From the NCBI RefSeq assembly GCF_005406125.1, contig NZ_BIXZ01000003.1, forward strand, positions 241,110-305,109: DNA of 64,000 nt, in the 5' to 3' direction. A program made the position numbers and the translations under genes. Under the pieces are notes generated by a model that was not told where the DNA came from, made no database searches, and saw only the letters and a program-made list of their open reading frames with translations. The stretch is from Haloarcula mannanilytica (GTDB taxonomy: Archaea > Halobacteriota > Halobacteria > Halobacteriales > Haloarculaceae). Positions 1 through 10,212 of the stretch are shown piece by piece (position 1 is the stretch's first letter; each line of letters begins with the position of its first letter).

Positions 1-527
1 GATGGGTGGAGGGTGACAGTCGAAAGGTCGCGCCGCTCCCCGAGGTCTACCTGTACCCACTCTTCGCCGTCCCAGTCGCTGGGGCGCCACCGCGAGCGCC
101 AGCCGTTCGTGTCGCCGCCGTCGGGCTGGTGGGCGATCCAGTCACCGCGCCAGTCTTCGGGCTCCAGTGCGGTCGAGAAGGTGGCCGGTTCGGCCCACGG
201 CGTCTCGCCGATGTCTGTCCAGAGCTTCACTGACCAGTAGTACGTCTCGTCGGCTGCGAGTTCGGGTCCGTCGTGAACCACGTCCGTCGCGCGGTCCGAG
301 TCGACGCGACCCGAATCCCAGAACGTCCCTCGTCCCTCGGCGACGGCATCGCGGTCGCGACTGACGATGACCCGGTAGGCCGTCTGCTCGGCTCCCCGCC
401 GGTCGGTATCACAACGCCACGCGAACCGCGGCGTGCCGGTCGGATCGACGTTGACGGGATCGTTTTCGTACTCGACACGCAAGTCTGTCGGCGGACGTAT
501 TTGCTCCTCTCCGTCGGGTGCTGACAT
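1..527 (-). CDS. alpha-L-rhamnosidase (GH78), N-terminal part, cut by window edge
   Basis: Open reading frame on the minus strand starting at ATG 527 (MSAPDGEEQ) and running off the left edge with no stop, about 175 residues visible. The order of segments matches the N-terminus of glycoside hydrolase family 78 rhamnosidases: PTDLRVEYENDPVNVD near residue 13, PRFAW, QTAYRVIVS near 48, FWDSGRVDSD near 68, ETYYWSVKLW near 94 and DWRGDWI near 126. A galactose-binding-like stretch follows (EEWVQVDLGERRDLSTVTLHP in outline, near 155). GH78 enzymes release terminal L-rhamnose from glycans or glycosides. The catalytic (alpha/alpha)6 barrel lies outside the window. No signal peptide is visible, so it may act inside the cell on imported oligosaccharides. 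The divergently transcribed sugar ABC ATPase 152 bp away fits that role. Confidence 0.8.
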   Translation of the reverse strand, partial: MSAPDGEEQIRPPTDLRVEYENDPVNVDPTGTPRFAWRCDTDRRGAEQTAYRVIVSRDRDAVAEGRGTFWDSGRVDSDRATDVVHDGPELAADETYYWSVKLWTDIGETPWAEPATFSTALEPEDWRGDWIAHQPDGGDTNGWRSRWRPSDWDGEEWVQVDLGERRDLSTVTLHP

Positions 528-640
528 AGAATGGACCACTTTTCCGGTCGGCTTAATTCTTTGGCTCGCCCGCGCCGGATTGCACTGGTCTGGAAGGGTC
601 GGTGCCGGTTCGAGAGCCGGAAGGAACCTTCATAATAGAA

Positions 641-652
641 AAATCTTAATGC
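641..652 (+). promoter_or_regulatory. TATA-like box for the sugar ABC ATPase
   Basis: AAATCTTAAT, preceded by a purine-rich BRE-like stretch, lies about 30 nt before ATG 679. This spacing fits a leaderless or very short-leader haloarchaeal transcript and supports the 679 start over the in-frame upstream starts. Confidence 0.4.
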
Positions 653-678
653 CTGCGTCATCAATCGAACTATATCCT

Positions 679-1839
<1,161 letters not shown>

Positions 1840-2205
1840 TGTCTCCCTTTTAGTATCGTTCTCGTCCCACTGGACGGCCTCTGTTCATTCCTTTTATTCA
1901 GATAGTTAACGAGGAGTGGCAGTCTATACCGCCGGAGATACGTGACATGGGCCGTCCCGGAGCGGATGGCGCCTGGACGCCAACCGTCTCGGTGGACTAT
2001 CCGAGACATTCTCTGGGACTCCCGGGGAAGACTCTAGTAGCCATTGGATGTCACTACACACCGACGTATGACCGCGGTGTGATCGGTATCCGAATCGTTC
2101 AGGCGTTACTGTAGTTCACGCCAAAAGCGAGGAACAGCCCCTCTTGTTAACCGGATTACTGTTTGTAAGAAGGAGTTAGTCAAGAATCGAAGACCGAAGT
2201 TGATC
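1840..2205. other. 366-bp intergenic region between convergent transporter genes
   Basis: Lies between the stop of the ABC ATPase and the stop of the convergent permease. A T-rich stretch just after the ATPase stop (near 1846-1860) could terminate transcription. I see no open frame with protein-like composition here. Confidence 0.4.
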
Positions 2206-3087
2206 TCAGCCCTTGAGACCACCGACGACGAACCCGCGGACGTAGTACTGTTGCATGGACACGAACAGGATGACCATCGGGACGAGCGTGATGGCCGTCG
2301 CTGCCATCAGCGGTGCCCAGAGCGTGCTGGTCTGCCCTTGGAAGAAGCCAAGCGCAACTGGGAGATTGAAGAGTGCGGAATCACGCGCCAGGATCAGCGG
2401 CCAGAGGAACGAGTTCCAGACCGTGATGAACGTGATAATCCCGAGCGTCACGAGCGCGGGCTTCAGCATCGGCACGACAATGCGCCAGAACACGCCGAAG
2501 CGCGAACAGCCGTCGATGAGCGCGGCGTCCTCCAAGTCAGAGGGCAGTGTCTTGATGAATTGCCGCATCAGGAACACCCCGAACGCACTGTACGTGTGTG
2601 GCAGGATGATCCCAAGCCGCGTGTTCACGAGCCCGAACTGGTTGAACCACGTGTACACGGGGATGAACAGAATCATCGGCGTGATCATCAGTGTGGAGAC
2701 AATGGCGAGGAAGGTGATATCCCGACCCCTGAACTCCAGGCGGGCGAAGGCGTACCCCGCGAGCGTGTCGATCGCGAGGATGATGAGCGTTGCCCCGCCG
2801 GCGTAGATGATTGAGTTAACGAAGAAACCGACAAACGGCTCGTCGAGTAGTGCCGTGTTCCCGACCCAGACGTTGGTGTAGTTCACGAACGACCAGGTGT
2901 CGGGAATGAGCTTCGGCGGCGTCACGGGCTGCCAGCCCTCGCCCATGAGCGAGATCAGGATCATCATGACGTATGGTCCGGCCGTCAGCAGCGCCAGAAT
3001 CGACAGATACGCGTGCGCTCCGAGACGCTCGAGTCGACCCTGTAGTGTGTCGGCGCTCTCGAACAGCCGTTCGTGTTCGGAACTCAT
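2206..3087 (-). CDS. sugar ABC transporter permease (MalG type)
   Basis: 293 residues from ATG 3087 (MSSEHERLFE). About six membrane segments, starting with AYLSILALLTAGPYVMMIL near 27. The cytoplasmic EAA loop that contacts the ATPase is EDAALIDGCSRFGVFWRIVVP near 187. The C-terminus ends in GFVVGGLKG, as usual in this family. It belongs to the CUT1 inner-membrane subunits that pair with a MalF-like partner. It lies downstream of the MalF-type gene on the same strand (46 bp gap) and should be cotranscribed with it and the binding-protein gene. Confidence 0.92.
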   Translation of the reverse strand: MSSEHERLFESADTLQGRLERLGAHAYLSILALLTAGPYVMMILISLMGEGWQPVTPPKLIPDTWSFVNYTNVWVGNTALLDEPFVGFFVNSIIYAGGATLIILAIDTLAGYAFARLEFRGRDITFLAIVSTLMITPMILFIPVYTWFNQFGLVNTRLGIILPHTYSAFGVFLMRQFIKTLPSDLEDAALIDGCSRFGVFWRIVVPMLKPALVTLGIITFITVWNSFLWPLILARDSALFNLPVALGFFQGQTSTLWAPLMAATAITLVPMVILFVSMQQYYVRGFVVGGLKG

Positions 3088-3133
3088 CGGACTGTCACCT
3101 CACTGTCGCGCGTATCGGTGTCGTGTGTTCGTT

Positions 3134-4102
3134 TCATTGGTAGTACTCCGTGTTACCCTGGAGCGGTTTGTACAACACTAGCGCCAGGATGGCCGTGACG
3201 AGGAACATCCCGATCGCGACCGTCGACGCACGGCCGAACTCGTTGTACGTAAACGCCAGTTCGTAGACGAGATAGGAGGGCACCATCGACGCGTTCAGCG
3301 GTCCACCCTGGGTCATGACGAACACCGTCGCGAATCCGAGTCGGGTTACCATGACCAGTTGAATGACGACCAGGAACAGCGTCGTCGGTTTCATCAGCGG
3401 CCAGATGATGTACCGGATGCGCTGATACTTGTTCGCACCGTCCATCGCTGCCGATTCCATGACCGACGACGGGAGCCCGGAGAGGGCTGCCATGTATATC
3501 AGCATCGAGAGCCCGAACGACCAGATAACCGACATGATAACCGACGGGATGGCCAGGCTCTGGCTCGACAGGAAGGGGATGTACTCCCCGATGACGCCGA
3601 GTGCCAGCAGCATCGAATTCACGATACCACCCTCGTTGGGGAACAGCATGAGCCGCCAGATAATCCCCCAAATGACCGGTGGACCGGCGACCGGGATGAT
3701 GAACGCGATGCGGTACAGCGTGCTCCCACGGAGCTTCTCCCGGAGGAGCAGCGCCGCCGTGAACGAGAAGATGATATTGGTTGGTATCTTCACAGCGCCG
3801 ATGAGCAGGACGTTCCTGACTGCCGTCCACCAGACGCCGTAATTGATCAGCCACCTGTAGTTCTCGAGGCCGACGAACTCCCCAGGCAGATTGAGGAGCG
3901 ACGAACTCGTGAAACTCAGGTAAATGCCGAACACGAGCGGGAAGCCGAGCACGAAGAGGCCGATGGCGAGTTTCGGGGCCACGAACAGCCATCCCTCTAT
4001 CGACTCCTGACGCTGTAGCGAGAGGTTATCGAACAGGGACCGGGTTCCGGTCGATCCCTCATCGGGTAGTTCTATCGACTGTTCTTCTGATTCTGAGGCC
4101 AT
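3134..4102 (-). CDS. sugar ABC transporter permease (MalF type)
   Basis: 322 residues from ATG 4102 (MASESEEQSIELPDEG). An acidic cytoplasmic N-terminus of about 40 residues is followed by membrane segments beginning with GWLFVAPKLAIGLFVLGFP. The EAA loop reads SAAMDGANKYQRIRYIIWPLM near 217. The C-terminal NTEYYQ lies at the membrane face. It is the first permease after the binding-protein gene (58 bp downstream of it) and forms the heterodimeric channel with the MalG-type protein encoded next. The substrate cannot be read from sequence; the neighbouring rhamnosidase suggests an oligosaccharide containing rhamnose. Confidence 0.92.
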   Translation of the reverse strand: MASESEEQSIELPDEGSTGTRSLFDNLSLQRQESIEGWLFVAPKLAIGLFVLGFPLVFGIYLSFTSSSLLNLPGEFVGLENYRWLINYGVWWTAVRNVLLIGAVKIPTNIIFSFTAALLLREKLRGSTLYRIAFIIPVAGPPVIWGIIWRLMLFPNEGGIVNSMLLALGVIGEYIPFLSSQSLAIPSVIMSVIWSFGLSMLIYMAALSGLPSSVMESAAMDGANKYQRIRYIIWPLMKPTTLFLVVIQLVMVTRLGFATVFVMTQGGPLNASMVPSYLVYELAFTYNEFGRASTVAIGMFLVTAILALVLYKPLQGNTEYYQ

Positions 4103-4160
4103 ATATGTGGGTGCATGTCGTAGGTAAAAGTAGTTTTGTTCCGAGCGCTACCGTCCGTGG

Positions 4161-5786
4161 TCAGTTCACGGGACCGGCTTGTGGCTCAGGCGCGTTGTAC
4201 CCGATGCTCTCCGGGTCAACCTCGGTGTCGCCAGCCTCTTGGATGAGCTGTCCCCACCGCTCTTCTCCCTGCGTAAATCGCCCTTGCGGGTCGGAGTTGT
4301 TGCTCTGGGCCAACTGTTGGAGCACGCCGCCCATGGCGTCGTGGACGCGGCCGCTGCCGACGCTCTGTGGCGTAGTCGTGATGGGGTTGCCAGCGGCGTT
4401 CGTGGCGATGTCCGAGTACCGGTTCAGAATGGCTTCCTGTGCGGCGGGGAAGTCTTCCATCGCCTGGTTGACGCGTTCCTGCACGGCCAGCCCGCGTGTC
4501 TGCTCGACGAAGTCGGAAACGCCTTCCTCTTGCATGAGGTTGTATGACTCCCGGTTCGGGATGACCTGCGAGGAGGTGTTGAACCAGTTGTACTGGTTCC
4601 GGGCGTTGTTTCGGAATTTGATGAACTCGGCTGCCTCCTCGGGGTTCGCGCCGACTTCCTCTTTGAATGTGGTAAACAGGATCGTCGCGTTGACGATACT
4701 CGGGCCGTACACGGCAATGTTCTCGTCACCGTTTTTCGTCGGGTACGGGATGATCTCGAACTCGAAGTCAGCCTGGTCCGCGAACTCCACCCGCGAGAAC
4801 GTTGTATGGTGGAGCAGACCGACCTGTCCCGAGCTGAACGGATCCTGCATCTCGAGGTGTTCGTAGGCCATCGGATTATTGGTCCAGCCGTTCTCGATCG
4901 GCGTCCCGAAGAGGGCGTTCCAGGCGTCGACCTCGGGGTCTGAGGCGGCCGTGAGAACCGTTTGGCCGTCCTTGTTTTCATAGCCATTCCCGACGAGACT
5001 CCCGGCTGTCCGAGAGATTTGTCCGATGAAGCTACTGCTCCACTCCTGGTTCGACACGGCATCGGACAGCCCGACACCGGTTCCGTTGACCGTTGTTCCG
5101 TTGACCTCAGTCCCGTTGATCTGCTCGACAGCGTTGAGGTACTCTTCCCAGCTCCAACTGCCTTCCGGCAGGTCACCCAGGCCCGCGGCGTTCCAGGCGT
5201 CGACGTTGACGTACATCAACCCCGGGCTGAGACCGCCGATGAAGGGAATGCCGACGACCCCTCCCCACAGGGACTCCTGGACGTTCATGTACGGATCGTA
5301 GAACTCGTCGAGAAAACTCTCGTCGACGTAGTTGTCGATGTAATCGTAGGAGGCTTCCTGCTCGATGGTTTCTCGGTCCTTTCCGGCGGGATCATAGTAC
5401 TGGCGCGTGAATGTCCAAGCGACATCAGGCGCGTCGTTGGAGCCGATGGCCGTTCTGACAGCCTGTGCATGGTCACCGAACGGGTTGGTAACCGTTTCGA
5501 CCTCGATTCCCTGTTCAGCTCCGGGGCCTTCGTTGAACGCCTCAACGATATCGTCTTCTCCCTGGTTCGACGGGTCCGTTGAGTGGGGCCACCGCCAGTA
5601 CTCAATTGTGGTAACGCCGTCGGTATTGCCGGTCGTCGTCCCGGATTCGCCGTCGCCGCCCCCACTACAGCCAGCCAGTGCAGTCAAGCCAGTCGCACCG
5701 GTTGCTGCGATCATTTGACGCCGGGTCAACCGACCTTTCGATCGTTCAGTTCGTTCACTGGTCGTGCCGCTGTCTCCGTCGGACAT
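4161..5786 (-). CDS. extracellular sugar-binding lipoprotein of ABC transporter
   Basis: 541 residues from ATG 5786. A twin-arginine signal (TRRQMIAATGATGLTALAGC, residues about 21-40) with lipobox Cys shows Tat export and lipid anchoring, followed by a Gly/Ser/Thr linker. The mature part is an SBP_bac_1-type binding protein (TTIEYWRWPHSTDP near 60; APDVAWTFTRQYYDP near 120; GIPFIGGLSPGLMYVN near 176). It is first in the minus-strand operon with MalF- and MalG-type permeases and captures the sugar outside the cell. A TATA-like box sits 29 nt upstream. Confidence 0.92.
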   Translation of the reverse strand: MSDGDSGTTSERTERSKGRLTRRQMIAATGATGLTALAGCSGGGDGESGTTTGNTDGVTTIEYWRWPHSTDPSNQGEDDIVEAFNEGPGAEQGIEVETVTNPFGDHAQAVRTAIGSNDAPDVAWTFTRQYYDPAGKDRETIEQEASYDYIDNYVDESFLDEFYDPYMNVQESLWGGVVGIPFIGGLSPGLMYVNVDAWNAAGLGDLPEGSWSWEEYLNAVEQINGTEVNGTTVNGTGVGLSDAVSNQEWSSSFIGQISRTAGSLVGNGYENKDGQTVLTAASDPEVDAWNALFGTPIENGWTNNPMAYEHLEMQDPFSSGQVGLLHHTTFSRVEFADQADFEFEIIPYPTKNGDENIAVYGPSIVNATILFTTFKEEVGANPEEAAEFIKFRNNARNQYNWFNTSSQVIPNRESYNLMQEEGVSDFVEQTRGLAVQERVNQAMEDFPAAQEAILNRYSDIATNAAGNPITTTPQSVGSGRVHDAMGGVLQQLAQSNNSDPQGRFTQGEERWGQLIQEAGDTEVDPESIGYNAPEPQAGPVN

Positions 5787-5807
5787 ATTCAGATTCTATA
5801 CGGCAAC

Positions 5808-5819
5808 CCACATAAACAT
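5808..5819 (-). promoter_or_regulatory. TATA-like box for the sugar-binding protein operon
   Basis: On the minus strand TATGTTTATG is centred about 29 nt before ATG 5786, as expected for a leaderless haloarchaeal promoter driving the binding protein and two permease genes. Confidence 0.5.
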
Positions 5820-5969
5820 ACTCATTGATGATGTATATGGAACAGGTGTTCATAGCGTGTGTTCGCAGTCCTGATGCATCTGAACCGGTGTTTTCAAGCC
5901 CAAACGGACACTTTGAACGCCAATGACGACTCACAGAGAAACCGGGGCATCGTTGCGGTGGTGTGATCC

Positions 5970-6641
5970 ATGAGCTACCGGCAGACAGTACGGAACACCG
6001 TGCAAACGGGGACCTCAAATTTCGTCGGTATCACGCTCACGAGCGCCGTGGTCAGTCTGACGGCCCTTCCGCTCGTCGCCACGATTCCGCTCGGGCTCGC
6101 TGCGGTCGTCGGCGGACTGTGGACATCGTGTCTCCTGTTGGGCGTCGCACTGGTCGGCTTATTCCAGTTCGCGCACACTGCCGCCGACCGCGGCGTTGGA
6201 ATTTCTGCGTTCCCGCACCTGATTGGGGCAGCAAAGCGACCGCGCGTCGGGCTCGAACTCGGTGTGGGCACATTCGTGGTGGTACTCGGGGCGCTGATGG
6301 CCGGCCTTGCTCCCGACGGGGTGCGGGCGATTGCCGTCGGTGTCGCCCTGTCTGTCCTCGTGTGCTGGTACCTCGTCGTTGCATTAGCGGTCCCGGAGCT
6401 GGGCACTGGCGTGGCGTTCGGACCGGCACTCCGTGCGGGGGCCGACCGATTCGCTCGTTCCCCTACCACGGCTGTCTGGTTTCTCCTGCTCTCGACAGTC
6501 TGTGCGGCTGTTGCGGGTGCCACCGTCGTAACGTTACTTCTGTTTTTACCCGGGACGCTCGGACTCCTCGCGGCACATGTCGCGGCCGACGTTGCGAGTG
6601 CCGATGAACTTCAGACCACTGGTGGCGAAGCGGAGACCTAA
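5970..6641 (+). CDS. DUF624/YesL-like membrane protein
   Basis: 223 residues from ATG 5970 (MSYRQTVRNTVQTGTSNF). Five to six hydrophobic segments (for example VVSLTALPLVATIPLGLAAVV near 29, GTFVVVLGALMAGL near 96, TAVWFLLLSTVCAAVAGATVV near 169). The N-terminal amphipathic helix and spacing of segments resemble the DUF624 (YesL) family, often encoded with glycan-uptake transporters. Molecular role unknown. It is transcribed away from the binding-protein gene and converges with a second protein of the same type only 19 bp downstream. Both share the pattern R-N-x-F-x-x-I-L at the start, so they are probably paralogues. Confidence 0.65.
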   Translation: MSYRQTVRNTVQTGTSNFVGITLTSAVVSLTALPLVATIPLGLAAVVGGLWTSCLLLGVALVGLFQFAHTAADRGVGISAFPHLIGAAKRPRVGLELGVGTFVVVLGALMAGLAPDGVRAIAVGVALSVLVCWYLVVALAVPELGTGVAFGPALRAGADRFARSPTTAVWFLLLSTVCAAVAGATVVTLLLFLPGTLGLLAAHVAADVASADELQTTGGEAET

Positions 6642-6660
6642 ACCGACGCGGAGGGGGCCG

Positions 6661-7323
6661 TCACTCGGTGTCGGTTTCGGCCGCCCGTTGGACAACTGCG
6701 GTACCGATAAAGAGAACGAATCCGGGCAGAACCACGGCAGGGGCGATAATTAGCGGGATCATGATGAGCGCCCAGCCGATGGCCTGGACGACGAGCCAGA
6801 CAGCTGCGACCGGTCGCTCCAGAATGAGTCGGCCGCCATCACGGAACGATGCGCTGACGCTTTGCGGGTCCCCGTCCGACGCCCAACAGGTCAGTGCGAA
6901 GACAGCGAGTGTGAACCAACCGACCACGGCATACGCCCCCAGCAATATGACGCTCAGTCCGGGGACACCTGTCAGTGGATTCTGTGCGAGAACCAGTGCA
7001 AGAGCGGCCACAAGGAATGTTCCGGAACCGACCGCCGCTGCCATCTTCGGGCCGTCGCTGATTCCCTCCCAGAAATAGCTGGTTCCGAGCGACACCTCAC
7101 GCTCCAGAACAACTGTTGCGATGCGTGCTCCGCCTACGCCGACTGCACCAAGCATGAACGATGATGTCCAGAGACCGACCAAGCCGCCGAACGCACCGGC
7201 TAGAAATATGCCGGTGAGAAACGGAAGTAGCGACACCGAAGTGGCAATGCTCACCAGAATGACGGCAAACGGATTGCGGATCGTGACCCGGACCGCCTTC
7301 ACCACCGTATCGGCGTATTTCAT
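6661..7323 (-). CDS. DUF624/YesL-like membrane protein, second copy
   Basis: 220 residues from ATG 7323 (MKYADTVVKAVRVTIRNPF). Hydrophobic segments near 17-35, 40-60, 95-115, 130-150 and 175-205 (for example LIMIPLIIAPAVVLPGFVLF). Same size and layout as the convergent gene at 5970-6641, including the N-terminal helix followed by RNPFAVILVSIATS. Function unknown; the pair flanks the rhamnosidase-linked transporter and may assist it. Confidence 0.65.
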   Translation of the reverse strand: MKYADTVVKAVRVTIRNPFAVILVSIATSVSLLPFLTGIFLAGAFGGLVGLWTSSFMLGAVGVGGARIATVVLEREVSLGTSYFWEGISDGPKMAAAVGSGTFLVAALALVLAQNPLTGVPGLSVILLGAYAVVGWFTLAVFALTCWASDGDPQSVSASFRDGGRLILERPVAAVWLVVQAIGWALIMIPLIIAPAVVLPGFVLFIGTAVVQRAAETDTE

Positions 7324-8336
7324 ACCTGTTTATAAGCAGTATACCGTATATATTCCGCGGTCGAGTGTGTCGGTACCGGCCACAGAATGGTCTGGTGGAA
7401 TGGTGAAAAATCGACGATGTTAGTGCAGAATCTGCCAGTTTGGGCCAGTCGATTGCAGAATTTAGATACTACTTCGTCGTTGATTTGGTCGCTTCGGTGG
7501 ATGTAACTCTCTACCTTGTCGTTCCGGTATAGACGGAAAAATATCATGGAATCGTGGGAGAACACTTGTCTGTGTCTGGAGATGGGCGTCTTATCGCATA
7601 TATCGGTGCTACAGATGCCTCCACGACCAGTGACCGTATAGTACTATCTCCAACCATCCGATAATAGCGGATATATCTAGTTGGGGGCCATTAGGCCGAC
7701 CAACGGGTTCGAGTGACCCATCGCGTATGTGCTATACGCTTGTTTCGGACCAGTTAGATCCTCCGTTGGGGCACTCCAGGAACTCACTATACGTTCATTG
7801 GGTTGTGTTCGATGCCCGAGAACGCAGCTGTAACTACATAGAAACAATAGTGGTATTATTATTCTATTTCGAGTAATGAATTTCACCGTCTATCCGGCAA
7901 CACCGGATTGATCGATACACTAATTACTGGACTCCCGGATATTGTGGCAAAGCCAATTGGTTTTTGTCGCAGTCAGTCCCTTCTTCGAGTCTCTTATCGG
8001 TTCGGTCAGACTCTCTCACAGCGTATCACATTCAATCTGAATCGACAGATCCGCTAAATGTCTGCATCTGAACGTTGCTCGTCATTGTACAAGCCAAGAA
8101 CCGATCAATATTCCGAACTGTCATGCTGGGTTTCATTAGCTAATATGTCTGATTCGGAGGCGGACATAAGTCAAATAACGAACGTACTAATGTTATTTGA
8201 ATCTCCAATAATTCTCAGGCGTTCCTTCTGTCTCAGCCACTAACGGAAGTACAGAGACTGTTATATCCAGCCGGTGGAGCATTCTACCACAGCAATGTCA
8301 CAAATATCAGCACCTCACAAAGCGGTTAGATAGAAC
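7324..8336. other. non-coding AT-rich spacer
   Basis: About 1 kb of lower-GC sequence. Short open frames exist on both strands but none has acidic, protein-like composition or a recognisable motif. I read it as degraded accessory DNA leading into the IS remnants that follow. Confidence 0.4.
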
Positions 8337-8377
8337 GCCTGCTTGCTGAAGGTGTGTTCAAAACTCAACAAGCAGGC
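8337..8377. repeat. 13-bp inverted repeat (hairpin)
   Basis: GCCTGCTTGCTGA (8337-8349) and TCAACAAGCAGGC (8365-8377) pair at 12 of 13 positions with a 15-nt loop. It sits exactly at the start of the ISH3-like transposase fragment, so it may be part of that element. Confidence 0.5.
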
Positions 8378-8600
8378 TGTGAAATGCACGAAGATCAACT
8401 CCGTAACTTCCACGTCAACCAACTTGACGAAGATGTTTCTCTCAGCATTGGCGACCAACAACGAAGCGTTTGCCTAGATACTCGCAGACAAACTCGACAC
8501 GGACATGCAGGACCATTGACCCGACTGACATCGGGGGACGCAACGACCGCGCCGGTAACCCATTGTCCCGATACCGCGGACAACCCGCTGTTGTGCTGAA
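8354..8600 (+). pseudogene. ISH3-type (IS4 group) transposase, N-terminal remnant
   Basis: From GTG 8354 the frame reads VFKTQQAGCEMHEDQLRNF and then HVNQLDEDVSLSI. From memory this resembles the N-terminus of haloarchaeal ISH3-type transposases (KTxQADGEIHEDQLLNF, VNxLDEEVSLSL). After about 35 residues the similarity stops and the other frames hold stops (for example after LATNNEAFA), so only a fragment with frameshifts remains. The family name is recalled rather than searched; the coding character of the first 30 codons is clear. Confidence 0.45.
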
Positions 8601-9039
8601 AAAATGGGGCCAGCCTGCTGTCGGTGACAGCTTCTCGATGCCCTCGAATGATCTGTGCCTAGAATATTGATTCGAAATCCCTTGTGACGCTGATTCGGTG
8701 AGTATTGTAGTTTTATTCGGTGCCTAGAGATATCAGAGAGAATATAAACTTATTCTTGGTTATTTCGTAAATATTAGTGAACCCGATACACTCATATTGG
8801 GAAATAACCGGCAGATGTGCACACAAAGGGAATAAGGAACTTACTAATTTCGATTTGGACACCTCTTATTCGGTAACTATACAGTTTAGAGTGGATATTT
8901 CACGGAAAGTAACGTTCAACTGGACAATATCTCGATCCCGGATTCGAATCGTACCTGTGCGCGTTATTTTGAAACGACCTTTCGGACGACATATGTTTCG
9001 TAGTCAATCACTTCTCCCCACATAACCGGGTCAGACAAG

Positions 9040-9296
9040 AGATGTGCTCGAACGGTGCCGCGGTTGCCCGCTGGTGCGGGCCGACCGCGGCCTGTGGTAC
9101 GACTGGCCACTCGAACTGCTACACTGCGAGTACGAACGTGAAACGTGGGAGAAATCGGTCACTTATCGAAGCCTGGTTCGGCCCATTCAAATACCGAACC
9201 AGACGCTTCTGGTATCGATTTCCGTATCGCAGTTCCACCAACTCAACCAGATCGTGGCTCAAAGCCTTCGCCACACTCCATAATGCTACTCTCTAA
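9040..9296 (+). pseudogene. IS6-type DDE transposase, C-terminal remnant with frameshift
   Basis: One frame reads RADRGLWYDWPLELLHCEYERETW from about 9078, and the next frame takes over near 9156 with NRSLIEAWFGPFKYRTRRFW and then YRFPYRSSTNSTRSWLKAF. Together they match the 3' end of haloarchaeal IS6-family transposases (SLIEAWFG, KHRIKRFWNRFP, SWLKAFATLHNA). The frameshift and missing 5' part make it non-functional. It marks a second decayed element in this 2 kb graveyard. Confidence 0.65.
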
Positions 9297-9574
9297 CCTT
9301 GACACCGTTCACTACATCACCGTCATACTTCTCTGTCCAAAGTTGAATGCCAAACTCGAGTTTCGTACGTCTCCACTCTTGAAGACGGTATAATCACAGT
9401 TTGACCTTCCACGAAGTACTTATCTTCACCGGAAGATGGGAGTGATATGAGTCGCCGTCCGTCCCTCACGCAGGCCCAGCGTACTCTCATTGCCACTGAG
9501 ACAGTCAAACGCGTCACCAACCACCGCCATTCCCCGTGGGAGGTTAAGATACACCGTAGCCGGCCGAACAGACA

Positions 9575-9781
9575 ATGAATCTCGCCCTTCGTCCGGTCTT
9601 ACTCGCTGCCGCAGACTTCGGTGTCGGCGGCCTGCTCTACCAGCAGGTCTCTACGGCCCTTGGCGTCATGCTGGTCATTGCTGGGATGTTGGTCCTGTGT
9701 AGGGTCATGTACCAGGTGCTGAGCCATGGCAGCTCGGTGCTTTGGCGTCGTGTCCAGAGAGCTTCCGTCAGCATGACCTAA
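9575..9781 (+). CDS. small membrane protein, unknown function
   Basis: 68 residues from ATG 9575 (MNLALRPVLLAAADFG). Two hydrophobic segments, GVGGLLYQQVSTALGVML and VIAGMLVLCRVMYQVL in outline, then a basic tail (LWRRVQRASVSMT). A TATA-like AGGTTAAGA at 9541-9549 lies 29 nt upstream, supporting a leaderless start. Six bases separate its stop from the next gene, so the two are probably cotranscribed. No family recognised. Confidence 0.5.
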   Translation: MNLALRPVLLAAADFGVGGLLYQQVSTALGVMLVIAGMLVLCRVMYQVLSHGSSVLWRRVQRASVSMT

Positions 9782-9786
9782 GACGC

Positions 9787-10212
9787 ATGTCCAGCCACGT
9801 GGTCCTCTTTGCGATATTTGCATTCGTCTGGGCACTGGTGGCGTTCGCCATCGGTATTGACGCAAGCAGACGGGACCGCCACGGCGGCTTCTGGGCCGTT
9901 GTGACCTTTTTGACCGGGCTGTTTGGGCCCGTCCTCTATGGGCTGGTTGTCTTGACCACGAGTGACCCGACCGACGGCGGAGAGTCAGACGACGAACCGG
10001 ACTCCGGGCTGGTTCGCGTCTGTCCCACCTGCTCGTCAAAGTGCGATCCTGCAAAGCACTACTGTGGTGAATGCGGGGATGAACTCGGTCCTGAGGACGA
10101 ATCTCCGGTCGGACGGCGGCTCAAAACCGGCTCAAAGCGTTATTGTAGCAACTGCAAGTCCGAGGTTGATCACACGGCGAACACCTGCCCAAGTTGCGGG
10201 GCCGTTTTTTAA
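9787..10212 (+). CDS. membrane protein with two C-terminal zinc ribbons
   Basis: 141 residues from ATG 9787 (MSSHVVLFAIFAFVWALVAF). Two membrane helices at about 4-24 and 34-58 with DASRRDRHGGFWAVV between them, an acidic linker, then two zinc-ribbon modules: CPTCSSKC ... YCGECGDE near 80-100 and YCSNCKSE ... CPSCGAVF near 122-141. This helix-pair plus zinc-ribbon layout is common in small haloarchaeal membrane proteins of unknown role. Its 3' end overlaps the TTG start chosen for the kinase that follows. Confidence 0.7.
   Translation: MSSHVVLFAIFAFVWALVAFAIGIDASRRDRHGGFWAVVTFLTGLFGPVLYGLVVLTTSDPTDGGESDDEPDSGLVRVCPTCSSKCDPAKHYCGECGDELGPEDESPVGRRLKTGSKRYCSNCKSEVDHTANTCPSCGAVF

Noticed and set aside
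433..678. Upstream in-frame extension of the first ABC ATPase
   Set aside because: The extra 82 residues are unlike the family and overlap the divergent rhamnosidase start; the TATA-like box supports ATG 679.
2200..2814. Plus-strand frame of 204 codons over the MalG-type permease
   Set aside because: Antisense to a permease with intact membrane segments and EAA loop; composition is low-complexity Arg/Glu/Asp.
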